DNA from: Biscogniauxia marginata
Taxonomy: Eukaryota; Ascomycota; Sordariomycetes; Xylariales; Xylariaceae
Assembly (NCBI GenBank): GCA_022695795.1
Contig: MU404077.1
Span: 62,001 to 126,000 of the forward strand
DNA: 64,000 nt
Reading direction: 5' to 3'
Shown here: positions 21,328-31,125 of the stretch, one piece after another
Position numbering within the stretch: position 1 is the stretch's first letter
How the letters are laid out: each line of letters begins with the position of its first letter
Notes under the pieces: model-generated
What the model was told of the DNA's origin: nothing
What the model saw: the letters and a program-made list of their open reading frames with translations, nothing else
The model's database searches: none
Translations under genes and position numbers: made by a program

Positions 21328-22748
21328 GACGGCTGTCGGGTCATACGCTCAACGGGGTTGACGATGTGATTGGTACGTGATGAAGAATACTTGCCACCGG
21401 CGGTAGAAAAAACGATAATAAGTGAGCAGGGCGTTTGGCAAGTAACGTTTAGAAATAATCAAACAAGGGATTTGGCTGGGATTGTTAGCTTTAGGTAATG
21501 AGGTTTCGATGCGACTCGGAGCTTTCAGCCACAAAGGTCAAGTTGTGATTGGAACGCGTGGCTTGAAGCTCATGTGGGACCCCAATCCAACCTTCCAGGA
21601 AGAGGTATCGGATTAAAGTACCTCCCAGATACCGGCAGGTCCATTGAGGTCTGGCACTAGTAGTAACGATGGACCCGGTGGACCGTAGGTATGCCTAGGT
21701 ACAACTAGAAGGTCCCTAGGGTAGACGCTAAATAGCGGCCGAGGAATCTGGTGGCGCCTAATTGATTAAACCCGAGGCGACCCATCTATCAAAATCTCTC
21801 CTCGATCAAAACACTTTTTTCATAACATTATTTTAGAATTGATATTAGCCAAGACTTTCTTCACATGCTTTTCATAATACGTTCCTTTGTTTTCGCATTT
21901 CTACCTCGAATTGGCATGTTCCTCGGTGAGGATTTTCTTTTTCTTTTTCTTTGAACAATTTCCACTTTTCTTTTTCGTATTATTATGTAGATAGACTTGC
22001 TGGTTTCATCAACGATGTTGTTCTCCCCTCGTCCGGGCTAAGCCGCGAGGGACGAGTCTACTACGTACATGTTCTAGATCAGTTTATAGAGTTCGACTCG
22101 GCATCGTTATCCGCAAAGTTTCGAACTCTACTGGACAGGCGGTTCATCGCCCCATCATCGCATGCGACGTGACGAGCTGAGTCTCCACCGGCATTCTAGA
22201 TCTCCAGGGTCTCGTCTCTGACGCGATGGGCTGGTGAGGTAAACTACCTACCTGGCATTTAGTTTGTATATCTCCCCGTTATATCATCTTGCTTTCTCTC
22301 CTGCATTCCAATCGTACCAATCAGCAACCTCCAATCCGACAACGTTGCTGGTAGCCGCATATGAACATCGTCTAGTTTATATTTGTGATGTACACACGGA
22401 CCTGCAGTCCACCCCTCCCTGATTATTTATTATATTTAATACCTAGGTGAGTGATGGATGGCCTCATGCGATATGATCACAGTACACTTTCTTCCCTTTC
22501 TCCCTCTCCCTCCCTCTCTGTCTGAGGCCCCTTATTTACAAATATCTTGCCGGTGGCGTAACAAAGGTTCCAACTTAGCCTTGAGGCTTCAGCTAACCGT
22601 GTTACAGTATATTCGCCTCTTACGAAACGTAACTCCTCCTATTACGTATAATTACGACAGGGAACCCCCCCTCCCCCCCCAAATGTATCCCCCCGGCCAG
22701 GTCCAATTTCTATCGTCGAGGTAGCCATTCGATTTGATAAACGTCGTC
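21328..22748. promoter_or_regulatory. Divergent promoter between PFS2 and the acyltransferase
   Basis: 1.4 kb, no supportable gene. Pyrimidine-rich blocks at about 21930-21990 and 22485-22525 on the plus strand (CT-rich tracts are common just before fungal transcription starts), and a CCCCCC run at 22670-22680 close to the acyltransferase ATG. Confidence 0.5.
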
Positions 22749-24473
22749 ATGGACTCGGCTACCACAACCAGCGTCGAGACGCCCGCAACCGCTCCTATTA
22801 GGCGACATGAAGCCACCAACGGAACCGACAAGACCAAGTCTGAACTGACTTCCAGCGGCGATGGGGACAAGAAGCCTTCTATTATCAGGAAATATAGGCA
22901 TATCGCTGCCGTCCACTCCCAGACGAGACCCTCTACTCTAAGTCACGATACCGAAGCTCTTCCCAGTTTCCTGGGTTTCCGAAACCTGATGGTTATTGTG
23001 CTAGGTAGAGCCAAGATCAAGCCCGCAGAGAGATGCAGCCCGCTAATGCAACACAGTTGTGGGAAACCTGCGCCTGGTTATTGAGAATATGCAAAAGGTC
23101 GGTGAATTGCCACTTCGATAGGCCAATGGCTTACAATGAGGGTAGTACGGCAATCTGATCTGCCTGACGTGCCATGATTTTCGACGCAAGGACATATTGC
23201 TTGGCTTGCTCCTCTATATTCTTGTCCCGTGCCATTTCTTCATCGCCTATCTACTCGAGTTGTACGCCGCGAAACGAGCGAGGATCTCCCGGGCACAGTC
23301 GGTCGCTAGAGGCGGATCCAGTAGTCCTACCGAAGATCAACAGGCCAATTTCCAGTCGACGTGGTTCAGCATCCGGAGAGCCCATTTGTTCAATGCGACT
23401 CTTGCCTTGATTGTCAACAGCTGGGTCGTCTATTTCCACATCTACCACCCCCTGATCGGTACCATCACCGAACTCCACGTTATAATCGTAAATATGAAGG
23501 TGATATCGTATGCCCTCACGAATAGAGACCTGCGGCATGCCTACCTTCATCCCGTCAAGGGCGAGCTTGCCGCCTTGCCTGAAATATATGCACGATGCCC
23601 GTACCCGGAGAATATCACTATGAGTAATTTGACCTACTTTTGGTGGGCGCCGACCCTCGTGTATCAGCCGGTGTATCCTCGAACAGAAAAGATTCGGTGG
23701 CTGTTCGTCTTGAAACGACTAGGCGAGACCGCTTGTCTAAGCGTCTTTATCTGGTTCTGCAGCGCTCAGTATGCCGCCCCTGTGCTATGGAACTCTTTGG
23801 ACAAGATGCATTCCCTAGACTTGGTGTCGATATTAGAGAGGCTTCTCAAGCTCTCTACCATCTCGCTCGTTATTTGGCTAGCCGGCTTTTTCGCGCTCTT
23901 CCAGTCGTCGCTCAACGCACTGGCAGAGATCATGCGCTTCGGAGACCGCTCGTTCTATGACGACTGGTGGAACTCTGCCGGTTTAGGAGATTACTGGCGG
24001 CTGTGGAATAAGCCTGTATACCAGTTCATGAAGCGACATATCTTTTTGCCATTGGTAGGTAGGGGCTGGAAGATGTCTCACGCCAGCGTAATGGTGTTTC
24101 TAGTGTCGGCTATCCTGCACGAACTCCTCGTCGGCGTCCCGACGAAGAATATCATCGGTCAGTACTTACTTACCTACGTTACATAGAGCCTGGCCACAGA
24201 TTAAAATCGAAACTAACCAAGATCGATTTTTTAGGCGTTGCGTTCATAGGCATGCTCGTCCAGATCCCACTGATCTGGCTTACGCGGCCGCTCGAGAAGA
24301 TGAAGGGTCCCAACAGCCGGCTCGTAGGCAACTGCATATTCTGGGTGTCCTTCACGGTTCTAGGCCAGCCCTTCGCCGCGCTCGTCTACTTCTACGCCTG
24401 GCAGGCCAAGTACGGCTCCGTAGCCAAGAGGATGGCCATGACTGAGCCCGCCGCCGCGGGCCTGGTGGGTTAG
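22749..24473 (+). CDS. Diacylglycerol O-acyltransferase, DGAT1/sterol acyltransferase MBOAT family
   Basis: Four exons, 22749-23004, 23057-23097, 23146-24157 and 24235-24473, give 515 residues; introns are 52, 48 and 77 nt. The family esterifies diacylglycerol (DGAT1) or sterol (ARE/ACAT) with acyl-CoA in the ER. Seen: a polar N-terminus of about 75 residues; FRNLMVIVLVVGNLRLVIEN over the exon 1-2 join; LICLTCHDFRRKDILLG over exon 2-3; the FYxDWWN signature as FYDDWWN followed by WRLWNKPVYQFMKRH; and the conserved histidine in SAILHELLVG, the MBOAT catalytic His. The WNxPVxxxxxRH spacing and HELLVGVP favour DGAT1 over sterol acyltransferase, but I cannot exclude the latter. The 41-nt second exon is internal and small. 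Role inferred: triacylglycerol synthesis and lipid droplets. Confidence 0.9.
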
Positions 24474-25572
24474 TTGGCGCTCCGAGGGACGTCCTTGGCA
24501 TTTATTAACGCTGACTTGTGTTCACGGGACGGGTGTCAGTGATAAGCCAAGAGGAAGCGAATAGAGTAGCCAGAACGGTTTAGGTAATACTAGAAAGATA
24601 CGATGGCTAGGTCAATTGGCGTTTATTAAAGAGTCAACTCGGTTGTCATATTTGTCTCCCCTCTCTTTCCTTCTCCATTCTTGATAAGAAACAAAATATT
24701 TTATAGCCATTCTAACCATAAGGGATAAATATAAGGACTAGGTTAGGAAAATAGGAAAATTCCATGGAAGATCAAAACTCGTATAAAAATGTCATCTTGT
24801 TATTTGTTCTCGTGTTTTCGGGATTCAATATACTACTATTAACCTACTCTCTCACTAGGTACCTACTTTTGAGGCTTCTTTGCCTCAATTGAGTTCCATT
24901 ACTCACCGGTGGATAAGGGTTTTCTGAGAGGGGTGGTTTAACTAGAGTAATGCAAATCGATGGTTATTGTCGTTGCCGATATCGACAAGGGGATAGTTGA
25001 AGGGTCAAGAGTCAGAGTCAAGAGTCGAATTGGGCTTTAAAAATTCAAGGTTTCGTATGAAATATACGTATACGAAAACCCCATCGACCTAACCTGGAAA
25101 TTATTATCAAAATAACCCCCAACCAACCCTCCCGCCCCCTTCAGCGCCGCTGCTGCCTTGCTACCATTGATCATATCGTGTGTATCACAGCTCCTGATTA
25201 ATCTAATCAAATCTAGCTACCAGCTCCCAGCCGGGGGCCAAACAGAGAGACAGGGTATATATATACTCATAGGTAAGAGCTAGCGTTCCTAGATAAGAAT
25301 TCAGTCGTAAACGCGACTAGTATCACCTACGAATTAATTTTTTTCCTGCCCCCTATTTGTTTCTTCCAGTAATATATATATACCTAGATTCACGACCGAA
25401 AAAAAAATTTTCCTCCCCCATCCTTAATTTTCCTTTCCTCTTTATTTCCTCCCCTTCCCTCCCCTTTCTTTGCCTCTTTCCCCTTCCTAAATTATGGATT
25501 TTGGATCCCCCCCCTTCCCTTCCCTTCCATTTCCTTCCCACATACACACCCCCTTTTCTACCTCCCCCCTTT
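24474..25572. other. Convergent intergenic region, acyltransferase and MFS trailers
   Basis: AT-rich, no gene. From about 25408 the plus strand is almost pure C/T up to the MFS stop (see repeat entry). Confidence 0.5.
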
Positions 25573-25616
25573 TTACTTCCCCCCTGTCCCCCTCCCCTTC
25601 CCCCTCCCGAAATCGA
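25408..25616. repeat. Long polypyrimidine/polypurine tract at the MFS 3-prime end
   Basis: Over 200 bp the plus strand is overwhelmingly C and T, with short interruptions at about 25485-25510 and 25540-25555. It spans the MFS stop codon, so the transcript 3-prime end is purine-rich. Confidence 0.8.
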
Positions 25617-27693
25617 CCGCCAGACTAGCCGTGAGCAGCGCCCCGTTGAACCCGGCCATCAAGTAGAAGGGGGCCCCGTGCGACGCCGCGTCGAACAGGT
25701 AGCCCCCGAGCTTGGTGAGCAGGAGGATCGCGGCGCCGCCGCACCACGAGTACACGCCCGCGATGGAGCCCTTGAGCTGGACGCGCGAGATGCCCGCGCC
25801 ACCCCGGTTCTGGCTCTTCCGGCTGTTTCCGTTTTCGAGGAGGGCTTGGGTCTCGGCGCGGTCCTGCTCGCGGTAGGTATTGTCATCACCACTACCACCA
25901 TCATCATCATCATTATCATCATCACCATGACCACCGTCATTCCCTACATCGTTATCTTCCGCGTCCCGATCTCGGGGTGTTGTTGTTGTTGCTGTTCCTG
26001 TTGTTCCTGTACCGGCGTCAAATGAATCCCCCGAGACGACGCCCCGCCCCAACGAACCCAGGCTGCACACGATGGCGCCGATCTGGCTGACGCCCAGCAT
26101 GGCGGCGACGAGGAAGACGACGGCGCTCCCACCGCGCCCGTCGACGTCCTTGTACTCGGGGCTGCGCAGCCTCGGGAACACGACGTACCCGACGATGCCG
26201 AACAGCGCCGCGACCGTGACCCCCCAGTTCACGCCGCCGCCGCGACCGCCCGACACGATATTCCCGCTGACCCACCCGAACACGGGCGCGCAGAGGAGCG
26301 CGACCAGCTGCGCGACGCCGCCCAGCATCGACGCGAGCACGTATGCGGCGCGACACTCCTTCTTAAGCTCTGGCGACGGGTCGTTGGGCGAGCCCGTGCA
26401 GAACCCGTTGGAGATGAAGTACGCGTTCACGTAGAGCGGCACGAAGAGCGAGATGGCGACCGTGCCAGCGCGCGCGACGAAGCCGCCGAGGTAGCCCAGG
26501 GCGATGTCCGGGTCCGTCACGCCGAGGCGCAGGGAGGTCAGGAGGAGGTGGCGGTATGGAAGAGGGCGGCCGTTGCCGTATGTTGCTTGCTGGGTGGTCT
26601 TCTTGTTATGACTGAGGGCTCGGTTCAGGTTTGAGGCCGCGGCCGAGGTTTCCGTGTATGCGATGGTGTTCGGGTAGGAATCTGTAGCAGTAGAGGTATT
26701 GTAGTCGTTATCTTGCTGTCCGTCTTCCCGTCTCCGCAGGTTTAGCAGCATGCGCCAGCCTTTGTCTTCCTCGCCCCGCAGCCCCCGTAGGCCGAAGAAG
26801 ACGAACAAGGCGACGAGCAAGGCGACAACGGCAACGACGTAGAAGCTGTCCGTGATGGCGCGCGCGGGCGTGACGCCCTCCTTTTCGGAGAACTGCGTCG
26901 GAAGTGGGAGAAACAGGACAAGCGCGACGAGGGCTCCACAACCCGTGAATAAGCCAACGTAGCCGGCAAGTGTAGAGGGCCTCTTGCCCTGGTTGCTTGC
27001 CTCATTCTCCCGTTCGAGGCTCGCATTGCTGAACCGTCGTCTGTCGGATGACAGATTCCGCGTGAAGCGCTCGGGCGTGATGGTCATATCACTCTCAAGA
27101 CTGATGGCAATGCTCCGCCGCGCATCTTGCTTCCTCCTCCTCTCGTCCTCGTCCTCGTCTCCCCCTTCCGGTATATCCGCCTCTTCCCCTCCGTCGCCCT
27201 CATTATCCTCTCCTCGGTCGTCGTTATCGTCGGCTGTGAGCACGGGAAGGATAGCCGTAACCATCGTAGCAGCGGCCGTCGCGCCCAGCGCGAACACGAT
27301 CCTCGCGGCGACCAGGCCAGGGTATCCATGCTCGCCGCTGCCGCCGGGAACCTGGACAAAGGCCCACAGGCTAATAGCGATAATGGCGTAGCCCAAAACA
27401 GCAACCCAGCGCACGCCGAGACGGTCGCTCAGCAGTCCCCAGACCGGACACGCGACGAGGGCGACGATTTCGTCGACGAAGCCGAGGGTACCGACGATGT
27501 CGCCTACGCCCGACTTGACGCCCAGCAGGTCCGTGATGACGAAGGATATGGCGCTGTTGAGGAAGACGAGGAAGGAGATGCTGAAGAGCGAAATGCCCAG
27601 CAGGTAGGTCGCCGCCTGCAGCGAAGTCGTCGAAGCGCTGAAGGGGAGCAGGCGGTGCGTGACGAGGCTTCTGCCTCTGCGGGAGGGCGCCAT
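25573..27693 (-). CDS. Major facilitator superfamily transporter
   Basis: A single exon of 706 residues from ATG 27693 (MAPSRRGRSLVTHRLLPFSA). Seen: about 12 hydrophobic segments in two groups of six; between TM2 and TM3 the MFS signature region as VWGLLSDRLGVRWVAVLGYA (G-x-x-x-D-R-x-G-x-R). A large acidic insertion of roughly 100 residues with repeated Asp/Glu follows TM5, another soluble loop of about 75 residues lies between the halves, and a third Asp/Gly-rich loop precedes the last two helices. Such acidic loops are odd for drug-type MFS pumps. Substrate unknown: the first half resembles fungal general-substrate MFS proteins similar to yeast YCR023C, but this is a weak recollection. The last 40 codons run into a polypurine tract. 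GC-rich third positions. Confidence 0.85.
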   Translation of the reverse strand: MAPSRRGRSLVTHRLLPFSASTTSLQAATYLLGISLFSISFLVFLNSAISFVITDLLGVKSGVGDIVGTLGFVDEIVALVACPVWGLLSDRLGVRWVAVLGYAIIAISLWAFVQVPGGSGEHGYPGLVAARIVFALGATAAATMVTAILPVLTADDNDDRGEDNEGDGGEEADIPEGGDEDEDERRRKQDARRSIAISLESDMTITPERFTRNLSSDRRRFSNASLERENEASNQGKRPSTLAGYVGLFTGCGALVALVLFLPLPTQFSEKEGVTPARAITDSFYVVAVVALLVALFVFFGLRGLRGEEDKGWRMLLNLRRREDGQQDNDYNTSTATDSYPNTIAYTETSAAASNLNRALSHNKKTTQQATYGNGRPLPYRHLLLTSLRLGVTDPDIALGYLGGFVARAGTVAISLFVPLYVNAYFISNGFCTGSPNDPSPELKKECRAAYVLASMLGGVAQLVALLCAPVFGWVSGNIVSGGRGGGVNWGVTVAALFGIVGYVVFPRLRSPEYKDVDGRGGSAVVFLVAAMLGVSQIGAIVCSLGSLGRGVVSGDSFDAGTGTTGTATTTTPRDRDAEDNDVGNDGGHGDDDNDDDDGGSGDDNTYREQDRAETQALLENGNSRKSQNRGGAGISRVQLKGSIAGVYSWCGGAAILLLTKLGGYLFDAASHGAPFYLMAGFNGALLTASLAVDFGRGKGRGTGGK

Positions 27694-28859
27694 GATAATT
27701 ACAGTCACGACGGCAGCGGTAGTTGTAATGGTGGTGATCGTACGTTCGGGTAGGAAATACGTGGGAGGTTTATGGTGGGGAGCGTTGCGCGCGAGAGTTC
27801 CGAGATCCGAGCATACAATCGATCGTCATATACCAAGGCAATGTCGATCCGACCGAGAGGAAAAGAAAAGAAACTGTGAATTTACATTTTAAAAAAAGGG
27901 AGAAAAGCCGACGACAGGAAGCGAAAGAGGGATGATAACAAGTAACGAGGAGTAGGTAGTAGTTTTACTGCTGTTGTTGTCACGGTTGTTTTATTAGTCG
28001 CGGAGAAGGGATACGATCTAGTTGGTGCTAGGTACTTGAATATGGGCCTTAGTAGTGTATGTACCTAAGGTAGCTAGCTATTTTGACTTATATAGTGCCC
28101 CCTCCTTAGCTACATCCCTAAATACCTAACCACACGCAATTGATAGAATACTACCTATGTATATACCTATTTAGATTGTAGGTAGGAAAGCTAGTAGGTG
28201 CACATAAAGTTTTTGAATAGAAAATTATTGAATCATCTCTACATATCAAAGAGAATGCCTTACGTAGTAGTGCGCATTCAGGCACTGTCCATAAAGGGGG
28301 GAAGAGGGGGGAGGGGGGAGGGAGCTGTTGTCCACAGGGATGGATCATCTATTATTTAAGACAATATACATAAACCCCTACGTCGCCTAAAGATACTAAA
28401 GATATGAAATCCATCACGTGTGTCGAGTAATCTAACTGTAGATCTTTTTTAGTCGGAGCACGTCTTTCGCTCGCCGTCTGGGCCCCCCCGGTCGTTGATG
28501 ACCAACGGCAATGATTTGGTGTCTCTTTGTTTCCCTCCCCAACGCCTGTAATGATATGGATGGTCTATTCCGAACACCAGTCTTTACATGATCCCGCGTA
28601 CAATGCCCGAAGATCTCGCAAACACAAAACAGATATACAACACGAGTAGCGTGGTCGCGAGCTCGCCAGGCAGGAACACAAATGCGCCAGCCATCCCCAT
28701 CAATGACCAGCGGAATTGAGCAATCCGCGCGTCCCAGTCTGTGTCGCGGGAAAAGCCTTGCGTATTTGCATTTCGTCTCTCGTCCGAGTCCGTGGCCTCA
28801 TCCGCGTCATTGTCGTACCCTACATCGTACTCACCATCCCCAGACTCGGAAGGGAATTG
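27694..28859. other. Intergenic: MFS promoter side and DnaJ gene trailer
   Basis: No supportable gene. TAGGTA-like hexamers at about 28030-28200. Small ORFs at 28680-29135 on the plus strand are antisense to the end of the DnaJ gene and not accepted. Confidence 0.5.
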
Positions 28860-31125
28860 TCAACCAAAGTGGTATCCGCCCGGGAACCCCTGAGCTCGGG
28901 TCCGTCCGCCGAAACCACTATTGGTCCCAAAGCCGTGAGCACCACCAAAGTTCTGGGCACCCCCGAACCCACCTCCACCGTTCATCATGCTGAAAAGGAT
29001 CTCCGGGTCGATGCCACCCGCCATACCACCGCCGCCGAACATGTCAGCCGGGTCGATCAGATCGTCTCCGCTATCATAACGAGCACGTTTCCTACGGGGG
29101 TGTTAGCTGTCAACGTTTTACGCACGGAACGGTGAAACATACTGAGGGTCGCTCAAGGTCTCGTAAGCTTCACCAATGTCCTTGAAGCGTTCAGCAGCCG
29201 CCTCGTCGTCGCGGTTCTTGTCTGGGTGGTGGATGATGGCTAATTTGCGGTACGCCTTCTTGATCGCATTGTCATCGGCATCCTTAGGCACGCCGAGTAT
29301 CTTGTAGTAGTCTTTCCGCTGGCTCTTCTTCAGCTCCAGCTCGGCTTTCCGGATTTCCTTGGCGATTGACCGGTCTTCGGGGTCCAGTTCCTGGATCGAT
29401 TTCCACTCCCGGACAGCATCTTCCCACTTCTCAGCTTGACCAAGCGCATTGGCCTTTGTCTTCCGAGCCTTCATATAATGGGGGTCTAGGCTAATGGCCC
29501 GGTCGCAGTCGGCGACGGCCTCCGCGTACTGCTTCAGCTTGAGCCGGCACAGTGCTCGGTTCTGCAGGAGCTTCGAGTTCGTGCCCCTATTGCCACGGTC
29601 CACGTCCAAGGCGGCAGAGTACTTGTCGAAGGCTGCCTGCCATCTCCCGGCCTTATATTCCGTGTTGCCCTCCTCCTTCATGCGGTCTAGTTTTTGAACA
29701 GTTCTCAGCCACTTGACGGCATCTTTAAAGTCTGGGTCGCAGCTCAGAGCCTTCCGGAAATGTTGAATTGCCTTCTCGTTGTCACCCTGGGCGTACAGAG
29801 CGCGCCCTCGTAGCACCAGAGCCTCCGGGTCTTGACTGTTCTGTCTCAAGAGCGACATGGCAACGTTCTGTGCTTCACCTAAAGAGTTGACCCCTCCCAT
29901 CTTAAGGTAGGCATAGCCCCTCATAAGCTGCCACTTACGAGGCTTAGATGTTCCGGTTCCAAGCAACTTCTCTGCCTGGTCCAGCGCATGCAGGGCCATG
30001 GAGCCGCTCGTGCCCCTATCGAGAGCATCCTGGGCAGCCTTGACGTGGTGCAGCATCTCCCTAGCCGCGGCCATATCCTTAGCAGATGGAGCCGGCTGGA
30101 TGCGTCCGAACGTAGTCATGGCCTCGTCAGGTCGTCCTAGACTGGTGTAGATACGAGCTAGACGGAGCAAGAATTTGGCATTGTGCGGATCCAAGTCCAC
30201 TGCCCGAGAGCAGTCATCCAATGCAGCTTCGTATTGATGGTTTGACATATAAGCCGCGGCGCGATTGCTTAGGTAGGTAGCCGAATTGGGAACCAGGTTA
30301 ACAGCTATTGGCACAAGGTCAGTTCGAGTTACCAATGGACAAAGGCAGCCGCCAACAGCTCGTTAGACACATACCATTGGTGTAGGATTTAATAGCGTTC
30401 GCATATTGCCTCTCCTTGAAAAATTTGTTGCCTATAGATTTGTGGCCCTCAGCCTCGTCGCGGTCCGAGTGTACCGGACTAGAAGGGTTCGACCGGTGAG
30501 GCGGAGGAGCTGGACCCTCCTCGTTGCTGGCAGCATTGGGGGTACTTGGGGCAGGAGGGTTGGCATTGGCGTCGGCACTGGCATTGGCATGACTCTTAGT
30601 TCCATTCGGAGTGGAAGTGATGGGCACGGAAAAGGAGGCCTGCTGCTGGGGCGGGGGTGGCGAGGATGGAGGGGCGGGCGAGTTCTCCTTGTCGACGTCC
30701 ATCTTGTCGAACGAACTCCGGTTGCTCATGGCGGATAGGGCGGACAGGCGTTTGATCTCGTCCGGGTGCAAGTTGAGAGGGTGGGTGTCGGGGTCGTGCT
30801 TGTCGTGCTTGCTGCGCCGCGAGGGATCAGCCGAGTGCCTGGTGAACGAACGAGAGCTGCGCGACTTGGTCTGCTCCCGGGGGGCGTGTGCGTGGGCGTG
30901 GGCGTGGGCGGGCGACGCAGGGCGCGCAGCTTTCTTGGGAGAAGATTTGGAGGCTGCGGGCGTCTTGACGGGCGAAGCGGGTTCCGACCGGGACGGCTGC
31001 GAGTTGAGGCTGGGACTGTGGTGGTGGTTGTGCTGCTGCTGCTGCTGGTGCGAGTCGATGTTTTCGCCGGGAGTCGGGGTCGTCTTTTTGGAGGGGGATT
31101 TTTTGGAGTTGAATAAGCCCTTCAT
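28860..31125 (-). CDS. TPR and DnaJ-domain co-chaperone (DNAJC7-like)
   Basis: Three exons, 31125-30375, 30304-29143 and 29091-28860, with introns of 70 and 51 nt, give 714 residues. Seen: a basic start ([20 protein letters not shown]), about 210 residues of Ser/Pro/His/Gln low complexity, then tandem TPR motifs from about residue 225 ([40 protein letters not shown] and so on, around seven to nine repeats), a J domain at about 583-645 with HPD at 610-612 ([20 protein letters not shown]), and a Gly/Phe-rich tail. This TPR-then-J order is that of human DNAJC7 and fungal homologues, which bind both Hsp70 and Hsp90 and hand over clients in the cytosol. Splicing at CA|GTATGT restores SDPQKRARYD, the normal J-domain end. 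The long disordered N-terminus is a filamentous-fungal feature. Confidence 0.93.

Noticed and set aside
28682..29135. Plus-strand ORFs antisense to the DnaJ C-terminus
   Set aside because: Mirror of the Gly/Phe-rich coding region; no start or family support.
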